Assembly (NCBI GenBank): GCA_034414555.1
Contig: DAOUMA010000019.1
Location: 1 to 11,325, forward strand
Source of the DNA: CG2-30-46-19 sp034414555
Lineage (GTDB): Bacteria; Chloroflexota; Dehalococcoidia; GIF9; AB-539-J10
Direction of reading: 5' to 3'
Length of the DNA: 11,325 nucleotides
Below are positions 1-6,247 of the stretch, one piece after another (position 1 is the stretch's first letter; the number at the start of each line of letters is the position of its first letter). The notes under the pieces were generated by a model. It did no database searches, had not been told where the DNA came from, and worked only from the letters and a program-made list of their open reading frames with translations. A program made the translations under genes and the position numbers.

Positions 1-247
1 GATGCTTAAGGGCGTGCATCTGGGCAACGCCGCCCCCCATAGAATGTCCGGCGAGGATAACTGGTTCATACTTATTGCTCAAGATATAATCATTCAGCCA
101 TTCAGCGTATTGTTCAATGCTATGGCAAGGTTCGCCTCGGGGATGTCCGGGCAGGTCTATGGCTTTTGCTTCTGGAAAGGCTTTTGTCTGATAATGCCAT
201 GCCCGGCTGCTATCTCCGGAGCCATGAATGAGAATCATCGTGTTCAT
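1..247 (-). CDS. alpha/beta hydrolase, N-terminal part (runs off the window)
   Basis: The minus strand encodes 82 residues from an ATG at 247, open to the window edge. The protein starts MNTMILIHGSGDSSRAWH. The HGSG at residues 8-11 is the usual oxyanion-hole loop of alpha/beta hydrolases. DLPGHPRG at 31-38 matches the family's DLPGHG-type strand, and GHSMGGG at 67-73 is the nucleophile elbow with catalytic Ser69. The catalytic Asp and His would lie beyond the edge. An in-frame TAA lies 15 bp upstream, so the start must be this ATG or the one three codons later; neither has a clear ribosome binding site. The substrate cannot be told, because this superfamily covers esterases, lipases and many others. 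The family call is secure and the specific function is unknown. Confidence 0.9.
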   Translation of the reverse strand, partial: MNTMILIHGSGDSSRAWHYQTKAFPEAKAIDLPGHPRGEPCHSIEQYAEWLNDYILSNKYEPVILAGHSMGGGVAQMHALKH

Positions 248-297
248 TATGATTGCTGTCGCTTATTTTAAGCTAGCCTGGGATGAAAATCCACTTG

Positions 298-325
298 TTA
301 GCGGTCAGCAGTCAGCGGCTAGCCA
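298..325. repeat. 7-bp tandem repeat, four imperfect units
   Basis: The consecutive heptamers TTAGCGG, TCAGCAG, TCAGCGG and CTAGCCA form a short tandem array in the gap between the hydrolase and the tRNA gene. A related word (GCTAGCC, 282-288) lies just upstream. I see no coding potential or clear promoter in it. Confidence 0.6.
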
Positions 326-360
326 ATGACTGAAGGCTGATAACTACCAACAGGGAAACA

Positions 361-491
361 AAACTCTAAACCCTAAATCCGAAATACTAAACAATATCAA
401 ATGACCAAAATCCCAATCACCAAAACGGTTTTGAGCTTTGAACTTGGATATTAGGATTTGTTTAGGATTTAGTGCTTTGAGCTTAGGATTT
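361..491. repeat. long imperfect palindrome centred on CAAAACGGTTTTG
   Basis: The centre at 421-433 is a perfect 13-nt palindrome. The flanking arms carry related words in opposite orientation: CTAAATCC (372-379) against GGATTTAG (465-472), plus several AAACxxTAAA / TTTAGGATTT pairs. The arms match imperfectly and with shifts, so this looks like an old, decayed inverted repeat, MITE-like or a non-autonomous element, and not a sharp terminator. It fills most of the gene-free stretch 248-543. Confidence 0.5.
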
Positions 492-543
492 CCCTGCAGG
501 TGATGATTTGACCATTTCTGGCGGGTAGTGTTAAATAATATGA

Positions 544-617
<74 letters not shown>

Positions 618-657
618 CTATTCGAGGTTGATTGGGGATATAGCTAAAGGAGCAGCC

Positions 658-894
658 ATGCAGGCAGAAGAACGACTTAAGAAGGAACTTCACGATGTAG
701 CAGTAAAAATAGATAAGGTTGAGAGGAAATTGAAGGCCCTGCGAAGACATCCTGCGGAGGTCTCGAAGGGCAAAACAAGATTCAGCTTCATCACAGGTAA
801 GGAGCAGATGCTTGAAGCTGCGGAAGTTGCCAGGGAATTGGATGCTCTGAAGCGTCGGGAACAGGAGATTCGGGATAAATTGCGCAGCCAGTAA
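658..894 (+). CDS. small charged coiled-coil protein, hypothetical (78 aa)
   Basis: The start is the ATG at 658, preceded by AAAGGAG with a 5-nt gap (AAAGGAGCAGCCATG). An earlier ATG at 628 exists but lacks such a site. The protein begins MQAEERLKKELHDVAVKI and is rich in Lys, Arg and Glu. Two helical heptad-like stretches (about 1-32 and 48-78) are joined by a short Pro/Gly-containing link around KGKTRF, with no membrane segment. It sits alone between the two copies of the tRNA-Met 3' end. It was therefore either carried by the element that integrated there or is a local gene trapped by it. I do not recognise the family. The clean ribosome binding site and coding-like composition make it likely real. 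Confidence 0.72.
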   Translation: MQAEERLKKELHDVAVKIDKVERKLKALRRHPAEVSKGKTRFSFITGKEQMLEAAEVARELDALKRREQEIRDKLRSQ

Positions 895-952
895 CTTGAA
901 GTGTGTTCTGCCTACCAATGCTTATAGCAATAGTTTCAGACTTCTCCCAGGT

Positions 953-987
953 CTTTGGTCGCGGGTTCAAATCCAGTCGCTGCCACT
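953..987 (+). repeat. attachment-site copy 2 (truncated tRNA-Met 3' end)
   Basis: This copy contains CTTTGGTC and a T-arm/acceptor segment identical over 24 bases to the true tRNA-Met, but the 5' half of a tRNA is absent. The T stem is partly spoiled (GCGGG replaces ACTGG). It lies 17 bp before the integrase remnant, the usual arrangement for attL/attR of a tRNA-integrated element. Confidence 0.75.
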
Positions 988-1003
988 TTTTCGTGAAGCC
1001 CCA

Positions 1004-1147
1004 TGGCTAAAGAATGGCGGTGATAGCCTGATGCTGCAGAGGTTGTTGGGACATACAACGCTAATGATGACGAATAGGTATTGCTAGGCGGTGGGCTTCT
1101 ATGATGCGATAGAGAGCCACAAACGGCATTCACCAGTGGATAGGCTA
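1004..1147 (+). pseudogene. C-terminal remnant of a tyrosine recombinase (integrase), interrupted by TAG
   Basis: One frame reads WLKNGGDSLMLQRLLGHTTL and continues MMTNRYC, then a TAG stop at 1085-1087, then AVGFYDAIESHKRHSPVDRL in the same frame. LGHTT is the box II His region of XerC/D and phage-type integrases, and the Tyr of TNRY is the catalytic nucleophile. In related proteins, as I recall them, the codon after RYC is usually Gln, so the TAG is probably a CAG-to-TAG nonsense change. The N-terminal and core-binding domains and the first catalytic Arg are missing; the tRNA-end repeat comes directly before the fragment. The gene is therefore dead. It marks the scar of an element that used tRNA-Met. 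Confidence 0.85.
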
Positions 1148-1181
1148 ATAAAGGAGCTTACCTTTCAGCTAGAGGAGTCTA

Positions 1182-1664
1182 CTAACTATCTTGGAGGTGC
1201 TTCTTTGTTTTGGTTTGCGAACCTATTATCAACCCCAATAGAAATGCTCCTAGTGCAACCAAAGGCCAAGGATTAATCTCTCTGCCTATCTCTTTCCTAG
1301 CTTTTTCAACAAGCTGGCTGTAATCATGTATTTCTTCAGGTAAAAAGAGATATCCATTGTTGGCTTTATTGACATAATATTCAAGACGCTTGGCCTCCTG
1401 TGGTGTCAGTGGGTTCTCCTTCTTTCGTGCCACTGATAGGGCCAAGTTCAGATTTGGCGACGCAATTCTTGTATAGTACTGAATAAGTTGTGCCAGTTCT
1501 TCTTCTGTTAAGCTACCACGTTTATGAAGCATCATCACCATTTGACCTATGAATTCATTTATTTGAGCCACAGACGCAGCAAGATTTTCATGGTCTTCTT
1601 TGAGCCTAGTAGCATTCCCTGTGAATATGAAATTGAAATTGTTAATTATAGTCGGCCATTGCAT
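1182..1664 (-). CDS. hypothetical protein with C-terminal membrane anchor (160 aa)
   Basis: I choose the ATG at 1664, preceded by AGGTGA seven bases upstream; a GTG at 1694 would add ten residues but has no site. The N-terminal 130 residues are soluble, mostly helical and charged (for example SLTEEELAQLIQYYTR at 51-66). One hydrophobic segment, PLVALGAFLLGLIIG at about 134-148, precedes a short basic tail (TKTKKHLQDS). The protein is thus probably tail-anchored with its bulk in the cytoplasm. It ends with tandem TAG TAG codons and faces the integrase remnant tail to tail. It lies 147 bp after the 607-aa nuclease-like gene on the same strand. I do not recognise the family. Confidence 0.75.
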   Translation of the reverse strand: MQWPTIINNFNFIFTGNATRLKEDHENLAASVAQINEFIGQMVMMLHKRGSLTEEELAQLIQYYTRIASPNLNLALSVARKKENPLTPQEAKRLEYYVNKANNGYLFLPEEIHDYSQLVEKARKEIGREINPWPLVALGAFLLGLIIGSQTKTKKHLQDS

Positions 1665-1764
1665 GACTTTTTCACCTAACCTGAATTGTAGCACATCATA
1701 GACTCAGTGAACATAATTTTATAGTTTGATTGTAAGTCAAACGGTAGATGCTACACTAGGTCGG

Positions 1765-1803
1765 TGAAGTTTAGGGATAGTCTAAAGCCTTATCGTAGGC
1801 TTA
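1765..1803. repeat. repeat R4, partial copy of the R family
   Basis: This stretch contains GAAGTTTAGGGATAGTCTAAAG, which resembles R3 (AAGTTTGAAGATAGTCTGAAG, 6577-6597), followed by TTATCGTAGGCT (1790-1801), which is identical to a word in R2 (5373-5384). It lies just downstream of the 607-aa gene. It lacks the TATAAT part found in R1-R3. Confidence 0.4.
1785..1802 (-). terminator. possible terminator of the 607-aa gene
   Basis: AAGCCT (1785-1790) pairs with AGGCTT (1797-1802) over a 6-nt loop, nine bases past the stop codon of the 607-aa gene. On the minus strand the stem is followed by only a short TT run, so it would be a weak terminator. Confidence 0.35.
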
Positions 1804-1810
1804 GCAATGA

Positions 1811-3634
1811 CTAACCATCATCGTCAGGCTGTAGGATGTTATGATGCGGGGGAGGCTCATAGGTAGAATCACCCTCATCTAGCGATTCTATAACTTTGCA
1901 ACAATCCCGGTATCGCATGCCGCTGCCACAGAAACAACGGTCTTTTGTGCGATATGACTTAATGCCACCACCGATATATCTGGATGCTTTGGCCTGACGT
2001 CGCAAGCCCGGTGTTTGGCATAAATATCCAGCTATTTTTATACCGTTGTAGCATATCTTTTCGCTAGCATCTTTTTGAACATTGCTATGTAAATCCACGA
2101 TTCTCCTAAACTTCTCCCTTATCGATATATCATGGTTTCCCTTGAGAAAATCAAAACTCATTTCATAGTCCAACACATCGATATTAAATTGGTTTGCATC
2201 AATGCCAGTATCGATCGTGCCTCGGCACATTAGTATGAACTGCACGTCTGTTATATCCTGAGGATTAATATTATCTTGAGGAAACAGACTTAATATAAAA
2301 CTATCTTTATCAGTGGTAAAGAGGCCAATATACTTTCTTAATTGCTCTATTCCCTTAAGTAGCTCTTCCCTAGCATTAGATTCCTCTTGAAATGAATCTG
2401 GTTCTATTAACCATTTAAGTTCGATCAATGCGAGATAGCCATCTATACTATCAAAGACCGCCAAGTCTACATCGCCTATGATGTCACCCGCGCTACTGAC
2501 GACTCTTTTATTGATTGCTTTCTTAACGCTCGGCCCATTAATGAGTAAGGCTAATTGGTTAGCCAATTTTACTTTCTTTGTGGCAACTACCTGTCCGTAT
2601 TTGCTGGGTGATAATTTTGCCCAGTTACGGAAAAGACATACTTCCCAGTTGGAAGTAAATATTAAGTGTGGCGATAAAAATACTAGATCCTTATCCTGTG
2701 CATTCGCAGGAATTAAGTTTTGGACTTGGATATCAGGCCGTCTTGACCTAACATCCAATACAAGTTCTTTGATAATTTGCTCGCATGAGTTAAGCGAGAC
2801 ATCTCCCAGCTTGGATATCGTGTCCGCTATTTTAGAAGGTTCTACAAGAAGTACTCTCGAATTCATCAGTCGCTTCTTACTCCCGCTGTACTTCACGTCA
2901 CAAGCCTCAAGAAAGGCAAGCATCAAAGCAGATAGATCAACCCAGAAGCTATAATATTCTTTAACGGTATATCCGCTGAATGTTATATCCTGTTCATCAA
3001 TTGTAGGAGCTGGTGAAGAAGCTAGAACTATTTCTTTAAAAATTTCAAAGACGTCTGGCGGCATGGAATAAAGTAATTCATCTAAGCTTACATGCCTTAA
3101 TGCTAATTCTAGTGATTTGGTAGTAACTGCAGGGGGTGACTCTCTATAAATTTTTTGAAGGATACCATTGTCTTTGCTCCTATCTTCATGGTATTGCTTT
3201 AGTCTGTGGTGCATAAGCGATTCACTAGGATTGGCTTCTGACGTGTATGAGAATCTAATTATTCTTCCTTCCACCTGACAATCAAACCATCCTTGACCAT
3301 AACAGGTTAGGTGGTAGGCAATCCAAGAATATCTACTAGCATAACTCATTGCTTCCTCTGCACATATGTAAGGGGGGTTATCTCCCCTCAGGCTTGTGAT
3401 GTCCCTAGCCTTGATGGGTACGGTGCGACAGCACATAAATAATTTTGGCACGAGTGATCCCAAAGCTCGCCTGAGATTAACAATCTCGATCGGCTTCTTT
3501 ACAAATGTAGAAAGATAACCCTCAAAAATTGATAGTGTCATAAATAGAGCAAGATGTAAGGGAAGCCTGTAGATGCGGAGATTATCCCAAATCTGGTCAA
3601 TGTGGCTTTCTATAACATCGATTTGGTTTGACAC
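1811..3634 (-). CDS. PD-(D/E)XK nuclease-like protein with C-terminal SEC-C zinc motif (607 aa)
   Basis: The start is a GTG at 3634 with AAAGG eight bases upstream. Residues 1-370 are not recognisable to me. Residues 384-407 (DIIGDVDLAVFD, then LALIELKW) fit a PD-(D/E)XK core: Asp388/Asp390 on one strand and Glu405-x-Lys407 on the next. They are followed by a helix with IEQLRKY (429-435), a Q-x3-Y-like motif often seen in this superfamily. Residues 567-580 (CFCGSGMRYRDCCK) form a SEC-C motif, CxC-x8-CC, a zinc knuckle known from SecA tails and many unrelated proteins; the 'SecA' label sometimes given to such proteins does not apply here. The protein is probably a metal-dependent nuclease. Its place beside a second PD-(D/E)XK gene and an integration scar suggests defence or mobile-element cargo, which is inference. 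Loss of activity cannot be judged. Confidence 0.8.
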   Translation of the reverse strand: MSNQIDVIESHIDQIWDNLRIYRLPLHLALFMTLSIFEGYLSTFVKKPIEIVNLRRALGSLVPKLFMCCRTVPIKARDITSLRGDNPPYICAEEAMSYASRYSWIAYHLTCYGQGWFDCQVEGRIIRFSYTSEANPSESLMHHRLKQYHEDRSKDNGILQKIYRESPPAVTTKSLELALRHVSLDELLYSMPPDVFEIFKEIVLASSPAPTIDEQDITFSGYTVKEYYSFWVDLSALMLAFLEACDVKYSGSKKRLMNSRVLLVEPSKIADTISKLGDVSLNSCEQIIKELVLDVRSRRPDIQVQNLIPANAQDKDLVFLSPHLIFTSNWEVCLFRNWAKLSPSKYGQVVATKKVKLANQLALLINGPSVKKAINKRVVSSAGDIIGDVDLAVFDSIDGYLALIELKWLIEPDSFQEESNAREELLKGIEQLRKYIGLFTTDKDSFILSLFPQDNINPQDITDVQFILMCRGTIDTGIDANQFNIDVLDYEMSFDFLKGNHDISIREKFRRIVDLHSNVQKDASEKICYNGIKIAGYLCQTPGLRRQAKASRYIGGGIKSYRTKDRCFCGSGMRYRDCCKVIESLDEGDSTYEPPPHHNILQPDDDG

Positions 3635-3747
3635 TGCTCTAACCTTTCACACACTTACTTGAAAGATAGACTACTTCCTACACACTTATACTGTAACTTA
3701 CCCTTTTGGTCTGCAAAATGTTTTCCCGATGAACCACAAGCTTGACT

Positions 3748-4287
3748 TTATTTTGATATTAGCTTGGTTGTCATCGTAACCAAATCATCTTCCCAGCCTT
3801 TACTCGCTAACTGCTTCACGTACTCCTTAATCTGTGTCGGTGTAAATAGTCTCCATCCCCTTTTCGAAAAATATGCTGCTATAGGTTCTTCATTACCTGA
3901 GTGAATATGTCCAGCGGCCAGAGCATAATTGATTTTAGTATTTTTATTTATAAGTCCTCTATCCAAATACTCCTTTTTTAGACTTTCAGTTACTATTTCT
4001 CTGAATGTGCTGTTTGTAAACAACTTATAGCGCTCACTAGCCTTTGCGTCTTCACCAGAAACTGCTTCAAACCACACACCGTATGAATCAAGAAAGGACT
4101 TAGCCTCTATTAGCAGCATTTCGTTTTTTCTCATGTTCAATGCAACAAGGTCAATCTCTGGTGTTGGCATGCTGTACTTGCCAATATCCACTTTGTCTTG
4201 CCTTGAAATATGGACTTTCACCGATTGCCTAACCCAATAACCTTCTTCCTCCAGGTATTTGCCCACTATCTTTTCAAATGCATTCAT
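3748..4287 (-). CDS. PD-(D/E)XK nuclease-like protein (179 aa)
   Basis: The ATG at 4287 follows GAGGAG with a purine-rich spacer. The N-terminal helix contains Glu5 and Glu13-15 (FEKIVGKYLEEEGYWV), typical of restriction-endonuclease-like folds. The core is TPEIDLVALN (about 42-51), then LLIEAKSF (58-65), giving the E-I-D ... E-A-K signature with candidate catalytic Asp45, Glu61 and Lys63. A helical C-terminal half (about 80-179) holds AAGHIHSG and GWRLFTPTQIKEY. Length is typical of a stand-alone nuclease domain of the Mrr-like or Holliday-junction-resolvase-like superfamily. It is 113 bp upstream of the 607-aa gene on the same strand and probably co-transcribed with it. Exact function (restriction, repair, defence) cannot be read from the sequence. 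Confidence 0.8.
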   Translation of the reverse strand: MNAFEKIVGKYLEEEGYWVRQSVKVHISRQDKVDIGKYSMPTPEIDLVALNMRKNEMLLIEAKSFLDSYGVWFEAVSGEDAKASERYKLFTNSTFREIVTESLKKEYLDRGLINKNTKINYALAAGHIHSGNEEPIAAYFSKRGWRLFTPTQIKEYVKQLASKGWEDDLVTMTTKLISK

Positions 4288-4327
4288 TTGTCTCTCTTCT
4301 CCTCGAGAAGGAACGTTCTAAATCCAC

Positions 4328-4411
4328 CTATCTAAGATACTCATCAGGTAGAGGTGGGATTCGCATAGTAATCCTCTTGCTAGCCTTCCAAACAATTGAA
4401 GAAATCTTCAT
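4328..4411 (-). CDS. possible 27-aa peptide gene (uncertain)
   Basis: This short frame reads MKISSIVWKASKRIT followed by MRIPPLPDEYLR and a TAG stop. It lies between the 62-aa gene and the 179-aa nuclease-like gene, in the same frame as the 62-aa gene and directly after its TAG stop. The ribosome binding site is poor (AGGG nine bases upstream). It could be a real basic peptide, a decayed tail of the 62-aa gene after a nonsense change, or chance. Confidence 0.25.
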   Translation of the reverse strand: MKISSIVWKASKRITMRIPPLPDEYLR

Positions 4412-4438
4412 TAATGGTACCCTGTTGATAGCTTCCCT

Positions 4439-4627
4439 CTACTGTTCCTTCGTAACATCGGAACAAAGATAAATTTTGCCTCTACTAGTACGCACCATAT
4501 GCCACTCCCTCATCTTCCCCAAGTAAAACCCTCTCACAAGAGGAGGTCCTCTACGAAAAACTCTCCCTTTAACATATACTGCCTTCATCCCTATTACCCT
4601 TTCACCTTTCTTTATTCGCCCAAACAT
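4439..4627 (-). CDS. small basic protein, hypothetical (62 aa)
   Basis: The ATG at 4627 has one of the best ribosome binding sites of the window, AAAGGAGGTG with a 6-nt spacer (GTTGTAA with the last base adjoining the ATG). The product is strongly basic, starts MFGRIKKGERVIGMKAVYVK, and looks like a short beta-rich fold (alternating VYVKGRVFRRG, then GKIYLCSDV near the end). There is no membrane segment and no cysteine pair. It precedes the two nuclease-like genes on the same strand and may lead that operon. A TATAAT box from repeat R1 sits 85 bp upstream, and a hairpin (4675-4690) sits in the leader. I do not recognise the family; nucleic-acid binding would fit the charge but is a guess. Confidence 0.7.
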   Translation of the reverse strand: MFGRIKKGERVIGMKAVYVKGRVFRRGPPLVRGFYLGKMREWHMVRTSRGKIYLCSDVTKEQ

Positions 4628-4674
4628 TTACAACACCTCCTTTAGCTTTGCAAACCTGTTGCCACCACAACAAG

Positions 4675-4690
4675 GGCTATTAAAATAGCC
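4675..4690. promoter_or_regulatory. hairpin in the leader of the 62-aa gene
   Basis: GGCTAT-TAAA-ATAGCC is a perfect 6-bp inverted repeat with a 4-nt loop. It lies between the R1-borne -10 box and the strong ribosome binding site of the 62-aa gene. It may be an operator or a leader-RNA hairpin. Confidence 0.4.
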
Positions 4691-4708
4691 AACCTTCTCA
4701 TCACCTTT

Positions 4709-4848
4709 AATTATACCTCCGACTAACCTTCAATAGAAGGTATGTTAGGTTTGAGGATAGCTTGAAGCTGTATTCTGTTGTTGCAGGTTAGTTCATAGAT
4801 AGGAGTGTATTCGCCATTTGCCAGTTTTATAGTGGGCTATCCCTGTAA
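4709..4848. repeat. repeat R1, carrying a -10 box for the minus strand
   Basis: R1 aligns over its length with R3 (6541-6690) at roughly four identities in five by eye. It includes the identical 20-mer at 4763-4782 (matching 6593-6612) and the identical 15-mer at 4814-4828 (matching 6644-6658). On the minus strand its end carries TATAAT (4715-4710) with TTCTAT 17 bases upstream, pointing at the 62-aa gene. An internal stem CTAAC/GTTAG enclosing CCTTC/GAAGG is present. Confidence 0.7.
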
Positions 4849-4885
4849 CAATGCCAAAAGCGATGTCTTCTCCTATGAGGAGTTC
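4814..4885 (-). pseudogene. decayed duplicate of the C-terminal end of the 60-aa membrane protein
   Basis: The minus-strand frame reads ELLIGEDIAFGIVTGIAHYK then TGKW. This aligns with the intact gene's LIIGLGVGFIAMGIARYK then TGKW, without gaps over the last 22 residues. No start codon or upstream half is present: an in-frame TGA occurs shortly before the fragment. The original TGA stop has become CGA, so the frame runs on to a TGA six codons later. The fragment lies inside repeat R1. The copied unit therefore contains a gene end plus the intergenic repeat. Confidence 0.7.
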
Positions 4886-4971
4886 TTGGAGATTGACACT
4901 ACTAACAGGTCAAGGCTGTGAAGCACTGCAGAGAGTCGGAGTACGGAATTAGAGTACGCTCTTTTAACCGG

Positions 4972-5139
4972 TCAGCTCAGCGCCGAGCCTAGAAAGTACG
5001 GCCAGACTACTATGGCAAGCAAAATCTTCCACCAGACCAGATTGGCGTAACCGATTGTAAATAGCCAGCCGATGAACCAAATAGGGAATACGAAAGCCGG
5101 GGAGCCGCGGTGGTACCAACATTTTCCTCCCTCTGTCAT
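4972..5139 (-). CDS. small two-helix membrane protein, hypothetical (55 aa)
   Basis: The ATG at 5139 is preceded by AAAGGAGG with a 5-nt spacer, a strong site, and the frame closes with TGA. The product starts MTEGGKCWYHRGSPAFVFPI. It has two hydrophobic, Trp-rich segments (about 16-31, and 35-51 with LVWWKILLAIVVWPYFLG) joined by GYAN. It is thus a small integral membrane protein with both ends probably on the same side. It lies between the R1 pseudogene and repeat R2, and R2 carries a TATAAT box about 185 bp upstream. Function is unknown. Strong translation signals and conserved-looking membrane design make it likely real despite its length. Confidence 0.75.
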   Translation of the reverse strand: MTEGGKCWYHRGSPAFVFPIWFIGWLFTIGYANLVWWKILLAIVVWPYFLGSALS

Positions 5140-5324
5140 GTTTTCCTCCTTTTGCAGGATAAGCTACTCTTGATTTGCTGACTTTCCCGGCAATATCTTA
5201 ATGATAAGTCTACTGGATAACAAAATCTAGTATAGAACCTGAGAAACTTTGAGTACAATTCACCGAATGCCACTCTCTTGTATTGAAGATGTTCACTCAC
5301 CAGGTTCATCGCCTGATTTGTGTA

Positions 5325-5385
5325 ATTATACCCCCAACCAACCTCAAGTAGAAGGCCTGCTAAGTTTGAGGCTTTATCGTAGGCT
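5325..5385. repeat. repeat R2, carrying a -10 box for the minus strand
   Basis: R2 contains ATTATACCCCCAACCAACCT and the following AAGTAGAAGGCCTGCTAAGTT, almost identical to R3 from 6541. It forms an imperfect hairpin (CCTCAA/TTGAGG around a near-perfect AGCAGGCCTTCT). Its other end, TTATCGTAGGCT, matches R4. On the minus strand the TATAAT (5330-5325) has TTCTAC about 17 bases upstream and points at the 55-aa membrane gene. It occupies the otherwise empty gap 5140-5433. Confidence 0.65.
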
Positions 5386-5433
5386 GGAGAGCATGTCTAA
5401 AGGCTGACAGATGAGCTAAATCACATCCAGAAG

Positions 5434-5940
5434 CTATAATCGAAAAATGCTGACTACGTAACTTCCAGGACTAGCAACTCTTGATAAATCTATAGTTGAT
5501 GTTAAGCTTTTCCAAGAAATATCAAAACGCGTAAGGACATCTGTACCTAGTAGATTAGGAAGCTCTCCCGCTGTGCCTTCAGGAACATATAGCCAGTCTA
5601 AATACTCTTGGTGAAGTTCAAGTTTGTCGTCTAACGCTGTGAGTAACACAAGAATAACATCCTTCACTTTAAATGTTTGGATTCCTCCTCCTATGCCTCC
5701 CATCTCTGGCCCTTCTTTCAGTGCCTGCCCTCCAAAGTATGGAATACTTGTTCCCTTGATGGAGAGTTGGTACTCTATACCTAACTTCTGAGCGTCTATA
5801 GGATTGATTAGAGTACCCTCAGCTCCAGTATCGATTAGGAACCTTAGTGTAGGAGGAGTTGCGCCTGTCTTTAGATGTGCGGGAAATAGAACTAAAGCAT
5901 CAATTAGGGCGTGACCATTGACCAATTCTCCTTGGCACAT
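5434..5940 (-). CDS. retropepsin-like aspartyl protease, module copy 1 (168 aa)
   Basis: The fold is a single-domain, retroviral-type (clan AA) aspartic protease, which acts as a homodimer. FLIDTGAEGTLI (34-45) supplies the catalytic Asp37-Thr-Gly. GGIGGG (81-86) would be in the glycine-rich flap region, and NLLGTDVL (129-136) is the conserved hydrophobic-hydrophobic-Gly motif that supports the active site. There is no signal peptide, so it is cytoplasmic. The ATG at 5940 begins 10 bp after the DUF5678-like gene stops and lacks its own ribosome binding site, suggesting coupled translation; AAGGAG lies inside the first codons but no in-frame start follows at proper spacing. The substrate is unknown. 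A second, diverged copy of this gene pair lies at 8182-8915. Confidence 0.88.
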   Translation of the reverse strand: MCQGELVNGHALIDALVLFPAHLKTGATPPTLRFLIDTGAEGTLINPIDAQKLGIEYQLSIKGTSIPYFGGQALKEGPEMGGIGGGIQTFKVKDVILVLLTALDDKLELHQEYLDWLYVPEGTAGELPNLLGTDVLTRFDISWKSLTSTIDLSRVASPGSYVVSIFRL

Positions 5941-5950
5941 TTAGAGTGGT

Positions 5951-6235
5951 CTATAGCAATAACATCTCTTTTTTCTTCGGAATATAACGAATGTAAGCCT
6001 GATTTAGGTTAGGGACATCCCGAAGTTGATTCCGTATATTGTTTATATCTTTGTCGCTAACTTGAATCTCCCCGTTAAGAACAACAACTATCTGGCCTCT
6101 ATATTTTTTTTTGAGGTCATCAAAGTTTTTCTTGAACCATTCAACATTCTCTCGATATTTTCGGTAATTAATCCATGTTGTCTCATTATCTAATGCTTCT
6201 CGAACTTCCTCACTAAATTCAGAACTCACTGCCAT
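5951..6235 (-). CDS. DUF5678-like small protein, module copy 1 (94 aa)
   Basis: The ATG at 6235 is chosen because GGAGG lies five bases upstream; an ATG at 6247 overlaps that very site. The core is EWFKKNFDDLKKKYRGQIVV followed by VLNGEIQVSDKDINNIRNQL. This matches the DUF5678 pattern as I know it: W near the start, a helix ending in K-K-Y-x-G/N-K, a V-V-x-G-x-V strand, then a helix. The C-terminal part (AYIRYIPKKKEMLLL) aligns with the second copy (IEFISRKPQRLIL). It has no enzyme motif and no membrane segment. It stops 10 bp before the protease gene. Its role may be as partner, substrate or inhibitor of that protease; this is inference from the repeated gene order. Confidence 0.8.
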   Translation of the reverse strand: MAVSSEFSEEVREALDNETTWINYRKYRENVEWFKKNFDDLKKKYRGQIVVVLNGEIQVSDKDINNIRNQLRDVPNLNQAYIRYIPKKKEMLLL

Positions 6236-6247
6236 AACCACCTCCAT

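Noticed and set aside
2..271. 89-aa plus-strand open frame at the left edge
   Set aside because: It is the shadow of the alpha/beta hydrolase on the opposite strand, whose nucleophile-elbow and oxyanion motifs are clear.
1712..1740. promoter for the anchored 160-aa protein (TTGACT box at 1735-1740)
   Set aside because: The -35-like box is good, but no acceptable -10 box lies at the right distance.
2478..2954. 158-aa plus-strand frame
   Set aside because: It is wholly antisense to the 607-aa protein, whose motifs support the minus strand; Ser/Leu-rich shadow composition.
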